From assembly GCF_005938655.1 (NCBI RefSeq), contig NZ_VCQT01000012.1, positions 1-64,000 on the forward strand: a stretch of 64,000 nucleotides of DNA. Reading direction: 5' to 3'. Both the position numbers and the translations under genes were made by a program. Shown here in pieces: positions 1 to 7,605 of this stretch; positions within the stretch are counted from its first letter, which is position 1, and each line of letters opens with the position of its first letter. The notes beneath the pieces were generated by a model. The model was not told the origin of the DNA and ran no database searches. It saw nothing but the letters and a program-made list of their open reading frames with translations. This DNA is from Alloalcanivorax gelatiniphagus. GTDB lineage: Bacteria; Pseudomonadota; Gammaproteobacteria; Pseudomonadales; Alcanivoracaceae.

Positions 1-870
1 CGCGAAATACGGGGCGGTTCACATTACAGGCGAGATTTTATTGAAGCCTGTATTTCCTATGCTGATAGCTTGCGGGTAAGGGAACGCCCAGATGTTACGT
101 CTATGGGTAAGAAGGTGCTAGAAGACTGCGGTAAACTAAAGGCAATACGAGATCATATCTGCGATTGGGTCTTATTGGAGAGCGAAGTTTGCGATGAGCG
201 GGAATTCTCAGAGACGTTAGTGGAGGTGCTTGAAAAACTGAGAGAGTTAAAATCTAGGCCGCCGGAGATAAATAGTTGGAATGATTCGTGGTTTGAGGCT
301 CACTCGATATTTGTTTACGAAACGTTCCTATATATAGTTGCCGCCTTAATAAGAACCGGAGCTTATGGTGTCTTGCATGAGGTTTTTACTTCTCATTACC
401 TGAGGCCGTCTTCAGATAACCACGGAGGGGGAAATTTTGAAAGATTTGACTGTTTCTACGGGTATTCAGAGACACTACAAGTATTAGCCCCAGAAGGACG
501 AAAGCTGCATGCGCCAGCCGCTGAATTGGTGAAGCGCCAAGCGGATCGTGAGGATATTCCCTTTGCAGACATTATGCAGGCAGAGCTGATGGTTCTCTTG
601 ATGTCCTTTATCACAATAGAAACTCGTTGGTATCCACAGACCTTACATTATTCTTCTTACAGCAAAGGGTATCCGTTTTTTGTTCGAGCAGCACAGCATA
701 AAAACTTTATCAAACTTTCTATCGTCACCGGCATAACTTCTGCTGATGAGCTAAGAGAAAAAGTTAAAGAAGGCCATCAGCGACTGGGAACGGATAGGTG
801 GTATAACTTTCATTTTGAAAGGAATTTTTGGTCATCCATGAACATGGATCAACTGGATACACTTAAATGA
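1..870 (+). CDS. Unrecognised protein, 5' end outside the window
   Basis: The reading frame is open from base 1 to the stop at 868-870, so at least 289 residues of a longer protein are present and the true start lies upstream. I do not recognise the family. The visible part is hydrophilic and mostly helical, rich in charged and aromatic residues, with a Trp/Tyr-rich C-terminal third and no signal peptide or clear membrane segment. Base composition is clearly AT-richer than the genes from 2.3 kb onward, as in the cassette genes further along. The stop is followed at once by what looks like the start of an attC site, so it is probably an integron cassette gene. The function is unknown. Confidence 0.6.
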   Translation, partial: REIRGGSHYRRDFIEACISYADSLRVRERPDVTSMGKKVLEDCGKLKAIRDHICDWVLLESEVCDEREFSETLVEVLEKLRELKSRPPEINSWNDSWFEAHSIFVYETFLYIVAALIRTGAYGVLHEVFTSHYLRPSSDNHGGGNFERFDCFYGYSETLQVLAPEGRKLHAPAAELVKRQADREDIPFADIMQAELMVLLMSFITIETRWYPQTLHYSSYSKGYPFFVRAAQHKNFIKLSIVTGITSADELREKVKEGHQRLGTDRWYNFHFERNFWSSMNMDQLDTLK

Positions 871-895
871 GCTAACAAGGCGTTACACCGGGCGA
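871..895 (+). other. attC remnant cut by an IS element
   Basis: Just after the stop codon the sequence reads GCTAACAAGGCGTTACACCG, which matches the R'' and L'' side of an integron attC site (RYYYAAC followed by the L box). The other half is missing because the IS3-family element begins at 896. This supports the upstream gene being a cassette gene. Confidence 0.5.
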
Positions 896-947
896 TGTAC
901 TTCCCCCGCTTTAGTGGACACCTTCTCCTAACAAGAGGAGGTGGGCA

Positions 948-1322
948 ATGCCCAGATATAAGCATCCGAGGAAGACCTGGCAGTACTCGGCGGATTTCAA
1001 GGTGAAGGCTGTCGAACTGAGCCATCAAGAAGGCATTGAGGTCCAGCAGGTCGCTGCAGGTCTGGATATCCAGCCGTTTATGCTTTCACGGTGGCGTAAG
1101 GAGTACCGCGAAGGCAGAATCAGGCCAGATGGTCGAAAACGTGTGGATGTGATGAAAGAGAAGAAAGCGCTACCGGCTGAGGAGTTAAAAGAGCTGGATA
1201 GGCTGAAGCGAGATAATGCGCGCCTGAAGAAGGAGAACGACCTTCTAAAAAAGTGGCAACGGTATCTGGCGGATCAACATCAGAAAGGTTTGGATTCATC
1301 CAAGCCCACGGACGAGAACTAG
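948..1322 (+). CDS. IS3-family transposase OrfA (helix-turn-helix subunit)
   Basis: The 124-residue protein has an N-terminal helix-turn-helix that would bind the IS ends (KVKAVELSHQEG onward, with a RWRKEY recognition-helix end). A C-terminal leucine-zipper-like coiled coil (LKRDNARLKKENDLLKKW) serves for dimerisation. The ATG is preceded by a strong GAGGAGG ribosome site 8 bases upstream. It overlaps orfB by 70 bases, and an A6G slippery run sits in the overlap, so both OrfA alone and an OrfAB fusion are expected. OrfA normally dampens transposition. Confidence 0.9.
   Translation: MPRYKHPRKTWQYSADFKVKAVELSHQEGIEVQQVAAGLDIQPFMLSRWRKEYREGRIRPDGRKRVDVMKEKKALPAEELKELDRLKRDNARLKKENDLLKKWQRYLADQHQKGLDSSKPTDEN
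1247..1253 (+). other. A6G programmed -1 frameshift site
   Basis: The heptamer AAAAAAG lies within the orfA/orfB overlap. OrfB is in the -1 frame relative to orfA. This is the standard arrangement by which IS3-family elements produce the OrfAB transposase by ribosomal slippage. Confidence 0.75.
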
Positions 1323-2140
1323 GTGTCAGATACCTTTGCCGCTGGTTGGGCGTCTCACGAAGTGGCTATTACGCTTGGTGTAAGCGTGGGGAGTCGCAGC
1401 AGTCTCGGGCGAACCGCTACTTGCTGAAGGAGGTGCGGCGAATACACCGCGCCACCCGAGGCGTCTATGGTAGCCCAAGAGTGCATCAGGCCTTGCGCCG
1501 TGAGGGCATCAGCGTTGGTCGTAAACGTGTGGAAAGGCTGATGCGCGAGGCGTCGCTGATCGGACGTGCTGGCAGGATATACCGCCGAATCCCTGGCATT
1601 GAGCGCTTTTATGAGCGCCACAGGAATATCCGGCTGAATCAGCCGGCGCCGACGGGGCTGAATCAGCAATGGGTGGCGGATCTCACCTACATCCGGGTTG
1701 GAAATGAGTGGCGATACCTGGCGGCTGTACTCGATGCGTATTCGCGAAAGGTAATCGGCTGGTCTTTGGGTAGCAGGAAGACAGCGGACTTGACTTTGCG
1801 AGCGTTACGTCACGCATTGCGGGTAAGGAAGCCCAAGCCAGGGTTGATCTTCCACACGGACCGAGGCGTGGAATACGGGGCGTATCTGATCCAGAACGAG
1901 TTGGGCAGACACGGAATCCGCCCGAGCATGAATCGGCCCAACCACTGCACGGACAATGCGCATATGGAGTCGTTTTTCCACAGCCTGAAGGCGGAAGTCA
2001 TTCACGGCGTATCGTTCAAAAGCGAGCAGGAACTGAGGGTGGTCCTGAGCGGTTACATCAACCAATTCTATAATCAGAAACGGTTACACTCTAGCATTGG
2101 GTATATGGCGCCGGCAGAATACGAGAGAATGGCAGCGTGA
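1253..2140 (+). CDS. IS3-family transposase OrfB (DDE integrase core)
   Basis: This is the catalytic half of the transposase, with an HTH_21 region (GVYGSPRVHQALRREG) followed by an rve integrase core. The DDE residues are visible: the first Asp in WVADLTYI, the second in FHTDRGVEY, and the Glu in HMESFFHSLKAE, with the usual C-terminal QKRLHSSIGYMAPAEY motif. It has 295 residues in its own frame and is probably made mainly as an OrfAB fusion through the A6G site. The GTG at 1253 is only the formal first codon. Confidence 0.9.
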   Translation: MATVSGGSTSERFGFIQAHGRELGVRYLCRWLGVSRSGYYAWCKRGESQQSRANRYLLKEVRRIHRATRGVYGSPRVHQALRREGISVGRKRVERLMREASLIGRAGRIYRRIPGIERFYERHRNIRLNQPAPTGLNQQWVADLTYIRVGNEWRYLAAVLDAYSRKVIGWSLGSRKTADLTLRALRHALRVRKPKPGLIFHTDRGVEYGAYLIQNELGRHGIRPSMNRPNHCTDNAHMESFFHSLKAEVIHGVSFKSEQELRVVLSGYINQFYNQKRLHSSIGYMAPAEYERMAA

Positions 2141-2221
2141 AACGAAGCGTGTCCATTTTATCGGGGGAAGATCAGTTGTATTCGCCGGACCTCCCGGCCA
2201 TTACGTCCCGGATTTCGGGCA

Positions 2222-2256
2222 CAAAAAAGCCGCAATGCTTCCGGGGTGCGGCTTTG
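2222..2256 (+). terminator. Rho-independent terminator-like hairpin
   Basis: AAAGCCGCA and TGCGGCTTT form a 9-bp stem around a short loop, flanked by A and T runs, and could work in both directions. It sits between the IS end and rhuM-fic and insulates the latter from readthrough. Confidence 0.6.
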
Positions 2257-2353
2257 CCCGCCTGTTGGAGTTTCTAGGCTCCTGAATCCAGTGTACCTTC
2301 GTGTAATGTACTGTCAATATGGCCAGTGCGAATGGTTGCGCTGAGGAGGTCGT

Positions 2354-3355
2354 GTGAGTGACATCGTCATTTTCGAGGAGGGCGCCGGTCCGGTGGAGGT
2401 TCGCCTGGAGGGCGAGACCCTGTGGGCGACGCAAGGCCAGATGGCCGAGCTTTTTGATACCTCCACGGACAATATCGGCCTGCACCTTAAAAACGTCTAC
2501 GCGGAGGCCGAGTTGGACGAGGCGGCAACCACCGAGGATTTCTCGGTAGTTCGTCAGGAGGGCAAGCGCCAGGTCCGGCGGCGGCTCAAGCACTACAACC
2601 TGGATGCGGTGATATCCGTCGGCTACCGGGTCAGTTCCCGGCGTGCCACGCGCTTCCGCCAATGGGCCACCCACGTCCTCCGCGAACACCTGACCCAGGG
2701 CTACAGCCTCAACGAGCACCGTCTGGCCCGGCAGGGCCTCGCCGAGCTGGAGCAGGCCGTGGAGCTGCTCGGCCAGACCTTGACCCGGCAAGAACTGGTC
2801 TCCGACATCGGTCAGGAAGTGGTCGGTTTGATCCTCGGCTATGCGCGCACCTGGCGCTTGCTCCAGGACTATGATGAAGGCGAGCTGGGCGTGCCTGCCG
2901 GGGCCCGCCCGGCTCGCGGTGTGCTGGGCGTGGATGAAGCTCGCCGTGCCCTGGATGCCCTGGCCGGCGAGCTGCGCGATAGGGGTGAAGCGAGCGATCT
3001 TTTCGCCCGGGACCGGGGTGATGGCCTGGCCTCTATCCTCGGGAATCTGGAACAAAGCATGTTCGGCGAGCCCCTCTACGGCACCCGCGAGGAACGCGCC
3101 GCGCACCTGTTGTATTTCGTGATCAAGAACCACCCCTTCTCGGACGGCAACAAGCGCTCCGGCGCCTTCCTGTTCCTGCTCTACCTGCGCCAGGAAGGCA
3201 TGCGCCTGACCTTGAACGAACAGGGCCTGACCGCTCTGACGCTGCTGATCGCCGAAAGCGACCCCAAGGCGAAGGATTTGATGGCCCGACTCGTCATGAA
3301 CCTGATCGCGGACGATGTCGGCGGTGCGAACGGAGATGAGGCGAGTACTGAATAA
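2354..3355 (+). CDS. RhuM-Fic fusion protein (putative AMPylating toxin)
   Basis: The 333-residue protein has an N-terminal RhuM-type domain (about residues 1-125: LWATQGQMAELF, GLHLKNVY, LKHYNLDAVISVGYRV) joined to a C-terminal Fic/DOC domain. The Fic active-site motif is complete: HPFSDGNKRSG near residue 260, with catalytic His, phosphate-binding loop and Arg. Family knowledge predicts transfer of AMP or another nucleotide moiety to a target protein. The GTG start follows a GAGGAGG ribosome site. No separate small antitoxin is adjacent, so control may be within the chain. A second copy lacking the RhuM domain lies at 5369. The gene ends about 130 bases before the first attI-like repeat. 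Confidence 0.85.
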   Translation: MSDIVIFEEGAGPVEVRLEGETLWATQGQMAELFDTSTDNIGLHLKNVYAEAELDEAATTEDFSVVRQEGKRQVRRRLKHYNLDAVISVGYRVSSRRATRFRQWATHVLREHLTQGYSLNEHRLARQGLAELEQAVELLGQTLTRQELVSDIGQEVVGLILGYARTWRLLQDYDEGELGVPAGARPARGVLGVDEARRALDALAGELRDRGEASDLFARDRGDGLASILGNLEQSMFGEPLYGTREERAAHLLYFVIKNHPFSDGNKRSGAFLFLLYLRQEGMRLTLNEQGLTALTLLIAESDPKAKDLMARLVMNLIADDVGGANGDEASTE

Positions 3356-3487
3356 GCGCCGTCCCCTCGCTGCACCTACCCTGTGAGTTTCTGGAGATCG
3401 AATCTCGAGGATTGGTAGGGGCACTTACGACAACTCGTCCAAGCCATCGGCGGTGATTGAGCGTGGATGATCTGAACCGGACAGACA

Positions 3488-3699
3488 GTAAGGGCCTACT
3501 TATAGGGATGCCGGCGGGAGAGCGCCGGCGGCCTTTTGATTTTTGAAAGAAAGAATTCGTCAAGGTATCAGGAAGGCACTGCTCGCTGAGTTTGTATGTG
3601 GCTGACTTTTCTGGTTTTATTTTGCGTTAGGGGAATTCAGCAAAAGTGATATGACGCTGGCGCGTTCATTGAGTATTCGAGCCGGCGTCCCAATACCTG
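3488..3699 (+). repeat. attI-like repeat, copy 1
   Basis: This is the first of three related sequences of about 215 bases. In order it holds GTAAGGGCCTACTTA, a terminator hairpin with T-run, a conserved TGGCTGACTTTTCTGGTTTTA block, an imperfect 37-base hairpin (3653-3689), and CAATACCTG. Similarity to the other two copies ends at the G of GTTAGAA, which is the G^TT point cut by integron integrases, and a cassette gene follows. This matches what an attI site should look like, but no intI is present in the window, so the name is inferred. Confidence 0.6.
3510..3540 (+). terminator. Terminator inside attI-like repeat 1
   Basis: A perfect GCCGGCG/CGCCGGC stem is followed by GGCCTTTTGATTTTT. It probably ends rhuM-fic transcription. 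The equivalent position in the other two copies also holds a terminator, with different stem bases. Confidence 0.65.
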
Positions 3700-3721
3700 T
3701 TAGAAAGAGGGTATTTCCGGA

Positions 3722-4381
3722 ATGTCTATGAACTATGAGGAAGCCGAGCAAGAGGCCGCATATGCTGAATTTGTGGCTTCGCTAGCAGAAGAACTTTACG
3801 ACGAGCATCGGGGTCAAGCGATTGAAGAGTTCATAACTGAAAGGCTTAAGTCATACTATGAACGTAACCCTTCCATCGCCGTCAATGCGCTGAGGTTTCT
3901 AGAAACTTCGAAATGCCTATTAGACAAGGAGCCAACGGCCTCGCTTCTCTATTCGTCGATCTCCACGGAAGTGATTTTAAAAACCGTTATCCTTAAACCG
4001 ATTGTTTCCGGATTGGTGCACAGTGAGTCGATTTCGGAGCTGGTCGCAAATGTTTTGACTAAACAGACTGGGGTAGATCGGTTTAAGGATCTGATATTTA
4101 AAATATTGGAAGAGTACGTTGAGATCAATGAGGGCGCCGCAAAGTACAGTCGTGCCGAGTCAGAGATGTCCCTGTGGAAAGAGAGGGAGTTAGTTCAAAA
4201 AACTCGGAACGCTGTTGCTCATCGAGCAGAGTTTTGTAGTGTGGCCGATGCTCAACGTTCACTGGCCGTAGCAAATGAATTTTATTCACTTACGGAGCAA
4301 CTTATCGCTGCACTCGGTTTCCACTTCGATGGCGCTGGCGAGATCCGATTTGGCGATCTCGGGCAACAGACTTTTTTCTAA
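3722..4381 (+). CDS. HEPN-domain cassette protein
   Basis: This is the first gene of the first cassette array, 219 residues. The C-terminal half carries a HEPN-type motif RNAVAH (R162, H167; Rx4H), the signature of HEPN ribonucleases and of many toxins and CRISPR- or phage-linked effectors. The N-terminal half is acidic and helical. No membrane segment is seen. The cassette has no promoter that I can see; expression may come from the region of the upstream repeat. The TAA stop lies inside the attC R'' box, as is usual for cassette genes. RNase activity is inferred from the motif only. Confidence 0.6.
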   Translation: MSMNYEEAEQEAAYAEFVASLAEELYDEHRGQAIEEFITERLKSYYERNPSIAVNALRFLETSKCLLDKEPTASLLYSSISTEVILKTVILKPIVSGLVHSESISELVANVLTKQTGVDRFKDLIFKILEEYVEINEGAAKYSRAESEMSLWKERELVQKTRNAVAHRAEFCSVADAQRSLAVANEFYSLTEQLIAALGFHFDGAGEIRFGDLGQQTFF

Positions 4382-4454
4382 CAATCGGCTGCACAGCGAC
4401 CGATTTCCCGCTGCTTCGCAGCTCCAGACCGGCGCGTGAGCCGGACGTTAGGCC
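4377..4454 (+). other. attC site of the first cassette
   Basis: R'' is CTAACAATCGGCTGCAC and R' is GACGTTAGGCC, complementary as required. The inner part holds CCGCTGCTTCGCAGC-type pairing sequence. The length of about 78 bases is typical. This is one of the clearest integron recombination sites in the window. Confidence 0.85.
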
Positions 4455-4461
4455 GTACAAT

Positions 4462-5307
4462 ATGCCGTGTTTCGACCTGCCAAGTACTTTGAACGCTATA
4501 TGGGTAAGCATTGTCGGATTCCTTAACTCGTCTTTCATTAGTGCCTCACTATCCGCACTCGCTGGTGCTGGCCTTGGCGTCTGGGGGGCGCAAAAACTCG
4601 CAGAGCGATCTGCAAAAGCCAAAGAGCTGTTGGAAGCGTTACGACAAGCGAACGCGATAGTCGTTCTAGCATCCACAATCACGAATCAGGCACTAGCGTT
4701 AAAGAGGCAGCAAGTAAAGCCACTATCTGACCAGTACTTCAAGGATCGTGATGTCGCCGAGGCCCTACGGGGCAATTTGGCAGGTGGTGCGCAGGCCGAG
4801 CCAACCACCTTTCAAGTTCAACTTACAAAAATCACTCCGCTAACGATTCCAATCGAAACGCTCAAGAGCCTAACGTTCTCCGCCCATCTCATGCCAGGTC
4901 GGGCACTAGCACTGGTATCGATGGTCGAGCAATTCATTACTGAGCTCACGCATGCGATCGAAACCAGATCTGATATGATAGATGCGTTCCATAAGTCCAG
5001 TCTCCCCTCGCATATTCTTTGCTTCGACTACTATGGGTTGAGGCGATCGGACGGGAATACAAACGCCATGTATCACGACATCATGGTTGCTGTTTGTCAG
5101 TACACAAATGACGTCGCATTTTTCAGTGCGGAGCTCGCCGAGGAACTTCAGACTCACGCTTCGCGCATTCGCGAAAAGCTGCTGAAGATTCGCCGTGAGG
5201 TTCCAGAAGTCAACTCCGTGGACTTTTCTGGCGCTCATCAATCAGGGCTCATGCCATCACGCGCCGACTATGAATCTTGGCTGTCAGGCTTTAATTCGCA
5301 GGACTGA
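4462..5307 (+). CDS. Membrane-anchored cassette protein, function unknown
   Basis: This is the second cassette gene, 281 residues. One hydrophobic segment near residues 12-45 (with a SALAGAGLGVWGA stretch) is followed by a long soluble, largely helical domain with no catalytic motif that I recognise. The start is the ATG 8 bases after the attC end. The topology suggests a single-pass inner-membrane anchor with a cytosolic domain, a common shape for cassette-borne accessory proteins. The function is unknown. Confidence 0.65.
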   Translation: MPCFDLPSTLNAIWVSIVGFLNSSFISASLSALAGAGLGVWGAQKLAERSAKAKELLEALRQANAIVVLASTITNQALALKRQQVKPLSDQYFKDRDVAEALRGNLAGGAQAEPTTFQVQLTKITPLTIPIETLKSLTFSAHLMPGRALALVSMVEQFITELTHAIETRSDMIDAFHKSSLPSHILCFDYYGLRRSDGNTNAMYHDIMVAVCQYTNDVAFFSAELAEELQTHASRIREKLLKIRREVPEVNSVDFSGAHQSGLMPSRADYESWLSGFNSQD

Positions 5308-5314
5308 GGCGCGC

Positions 5315-5369
5315 GGTCTAACAATTCTTCCAAACGGACGCTCAAAAAAGCAGCGCGCCGCTTAACTCA
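5315..5369 (+). other. attC site truncated before its R' box
   Basis: The sequence TCTAACAATTCTTCCAAACG and the later CGCGCCGCTTAACTCA match the widespread attC type that begins TAACAATTC and should end with GTTAGGC. Here the site stops after CTTAACTCA and runs directly into the rhuM-fic fragment. The array end has therefore been cut off by the rearrangement that created the duplicate. Confidence 0.75.
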
Positions 5370-5952
5370 GCTGGAGCAGGCCGTGGAGCTGCTCGGCCAG
5401 ACCCTGACCCGGCAGGAACTGGTCTCCGACATCGGTCAGGAAGTGGTCGGTCTGATCCTCGGCTATGCGCGCACCTGGCGCCTGCTCCAGGACTATGACG
5501 AAGGCGCGCTGGGCGTGCCTGCCGGCGCCCGCCCGGCCCGTGGTGTGTTGGGCGTGGATGAAGCTTGCCGCGCCCTGGATGCCCTGGCCGGCGAACTGCG
5601 CGATAGGGGAGAAGCGAGTGACCTTTTTACACGGGACCGGGATGACGGCCTGGCCTCTATCCTCGGGAACCTGGAACAAAGCATGTTCGGCGAGCCCCTC
5701 TACGGCACCCGCGAGGAACGCGCCGCGCACCTGTTGTATTTCGTGATCAAGAACCACCCCTTCTCGGACGGCAACAAGCGCTCCGGCGCCTTCCTGTTTC
5801 TGCTCTATCTGCGCCAGGAAGGCATGCGCCTGACCTTGAACGAGCAGGGCCTGACCGCCCTGACGTTGCTGATCGCCGAAAGCGACCCGAAGGCCAAGGA
5901 TCTGATGGCTCGGCTCGTCATGAACCTGATTGCGGACGATAATAGGGCTTAG
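5369..5952 (+). pseudogene. 5'-truncated second copy of rhuM-fic
   Basis: Bases 5369-5940 match 2745-3316 of the intact gene over 572 bases with scattered substitutions and equal length. The copy starts mid-gene, so the whole RhuM domain and start region are missing, while the Fic core with HPFSDGNKRSG is kept. After GCGGACGAT the two copies diverge and this one ends with NRA and a stop. It has no start codon or ribosome site of its own. The first in-frame codon usable as a start is at 5383, so a free Fic domain could only be made by readthrough. Confidence 0.8.
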
Positions 5953-6018
5953 CAGCCTTTGGTATCATTCTGCCCGCTGTCCAGCGGACCGGGCTTTCAA
6001 TTTCAATCGGGTTGAGTG

Positions 6019-6450
6019 ATGAATATCGAAATTGTAAAGAAAGCGGATCATGGAAAGCTGATAGAGATCTGGGAGGCATCGGTCAGAGCCACCCATGACT
6101 TTTTGGCGGAAGATGACCTGCAGGAATTAAAGCCGCTGATTCTGGAGCAGTACTTTGACGCCGTTGATTTAAGGTGTGCCAAAGACGGCGATGACGAGAT
6201 CCAGGGCTTCTGCGGCGTCCATGACGGCAGTATCGAGATGCTGTTTATCTCACCCGATGCCCGAGGGAAAGGCGTTGGGGCGTTGTTGGCGGCACACGCT
6301 ATCAACGAGCAGGGCGCGTCAAAGGTCGACGTGAATGAGCAGAATGAGCAGGCGCTGGGTTTCTACCGGCATATAGGCTTTAAAGTCACGAGCCGTTCCC
6401 CGCTGGACGGGCAGGGCAAGCCCTACCCACTGTTGCATATGGAGTTATAA
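6019..6450 (+). CDS. GNAT acetyltransferase (YjaB-like)
   Basis: The 143-residue protein belongs to the Gcn5-related N-acetyltransferases. The acetyl-CoA loop motif A is present (ARGKGVGALL, about residues 75-85), as is the C-terminal NEQNEQALGFYRHIGF motif that shapes the acceptor side. Overall pattern and length resemble E. coli YjaB. The ATG at 6019 is preferred over the GTG three bases earlier. It lies convergent with the dehydrogenase gene that follows. The substrate is unknown. Confidence 0.8.
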   Translation: MNIEIVKKADHGKLIEIWEASVRATHDFLAEDDLQELKPLILEQYFDAVDLRCAKDGDDEIQGFCGVHDGSIEMLFISPDARGKGVGALLAAHAINEQGASKVDVNEQNEQALGFYRHIGFKVTSRSPLDGQGKPYPLLHMEL

Positions 6451-6520
6451 AAGGCTTTTGCGGCGCTTCAGTCGATCCGAATGGTATTCAAAAAAAGCAA
6501 AACGTCTTGGGCTGCCAGGC

Positions 6521-7555
6521 TCAGGGCGCATCCACCATAAAAACCCCTTTCCCCGGTGACGGCACCCCTTTTGGATCGTTGAACGCCTCCGGCAGCGCCT
6601 CAAGCGGCTGGCTGCCGCTGACGATGGTCGGGGTGTCCGGGTCGGCGAAGACCTTGGCCAGGTACGCCAGCTGTTCGGCGTCCTCCTTGAACAGCACCCA
6701 GCGGTAGCGGATGCCGGCGCGACGTGCCGCCAGGCGTTTCTTGAGGTAGATCCCGCCGCTGGTGGCGAGGCCGCCCACCACGCCCTTGTTGGTGACCGAG
6801 CTGAGCAGGGGATTGGTGGTGTTCACGTAGGCGCGGCCGGGGCTGTTCCGTTGGCGCAGCCCATCCAGCAGCGGGTCTTTGCGGTGGGTGTCGTCGGGGG
6901 CGGCGAAGTTGAGAATGATGTCCGCGTTGATGGCGGCCATGGCCGCCGGGTCGCGGTAGTCCACGGTCTGGTCGGCGCCCAGGCGCCGTACCCAGTCCTG
7001 ATTGCGCTGGGAGGCCACGGCGGTGATGGTGGCGCCCCAGCGCCGGGCCAGCACCAGGGCGATGGAGCCCACGCCGCCGCTGGCGCCGTTGATGCATAGA
7101 TTCTTGCCCCGGGCGTTGTCGGCGGAGAGGCCGGCCGCGGCCAGCGCCTGCAAGGCGGTGAGCCCGGCGTAGCCCAGGCCGGCGGCGGTGGCGTCGCTGA
7201 GGCTGTCCTCGATGGGCGCCACGCATTTCCGGGGCAAATTAAAGACCGCCGCATAGGTGCCGCCGGTTCGTGGCGAGGCGGCCACCAGCACGCGTTGCCC
7301 GGGCCGCAGGTCGGTGACGCCCTGGCCCACGTCGACCACCCGCGCCACCGCGTCCCGCCCCGGGATCAGTGGCACTTGCCGCTTGGTATTGAGCAGCGGC
7401 GCGCCGTAGCCCTTGGCCACCAGCGGATCGATGGGGTTGATGGAGGTGCCGATCAGTTCCAGACGCACCTGATTTTTGCTGGGCGCCGGCGGCGCCGGGA
7501 TATCCGCCGGGCGCAGGGTGCCGGTGTTGTGATCGACGATAGTGAAAGCCTTCAT
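6521..7555 (-). CDS. Zinc-free alcohol dehydrogenase / quinone reductase-like
   Basis: The 344-residue protein is a medium-chain dehydrogenase/reductase. The N-terminal GroES-like domain carries the INPIDPLVAKGYG pattern typical of the quinone reductase branch, which lacks catalytic zinc. A Rossmann domain follows with INGASGGVGSIALVLA near residue 155. The start is preceded by AAGGAGA. It is the last gene of the minus-strand catabolic unit 10621-6521 and would oxidise or reduce a pathway intermediate with NADP(H). The substrate is not evident. Confidence 0.8.
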   Translation of the reverse strand: MKAFTIVDHNTGTLRPADIPAPPAPSKNQVRLELIGTSINPIDPLVAKGYGAPLLNTKRQVPLIPGRDAVARVVDVGQGVTDLRPGQRVLVAASPRTGGTYAAVFNLPRKCVAPIEDSLSDATAAGLGYAGLTALQALAAAGLSADNARGKNLCINGASGGVGSIALVLARRWGATITAVASQRNQDWVRRLGADQTVDYRDPAAMAAINADIILNFAAPDDTHRKDPLLDGLRQRNSPGRAYVNTTNPLLSSVTNKGVVGGLATSGGIYLKKRLAARRAGIRYRWVLFKEDAEQLAYLAKVFADPDTPTIVSGSQPLEALPEAFNDPKGVPSPGKGVFMVDAP

Positions 7556-7605
7556 CTTTTCTCCTTTGCGGGCCGGGTCTCGCGTTGGCCGTAAACGGAT
7601 CTCGG

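Larger units (their letters stand above)
896..2174 (+). mobile_element. IS3-family insertion sequence
   Basis: The element is about 1.28 kb. Imperfect terminal inverted repeats begin TGTACTTCCCCCGC on the left and, reverse-complemented, TGATCTTCCCCCGA on the right, both followed by a TGGACAC motif typical of IS3-family ends. It carries overlapping orfA and orfB. I see no obvious target-site duplication (CGA before, GTT after). Its right flank is therefore probably not the original partner of its left flank, which suggests a deletion or rearrangement next to the element. Both ORFs look intact, so it may still be active. Confidence 0.9.

Noticed and set aside
2201-3424. 407-codon minus-strand frame opposite rhuM-fic
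   Set aside because: Shadow frame; the plus strand has a complete RhuM and Fic domain and a good start.
3653-3703. Reading the repeated hairpin plus GTTAG as an attC site
   Set aside because: No RYYYAAC box complementary to the GTTAG end is found 5' of the hairpin in any copy, so attC-type pairing is missing; attI-like fits better.
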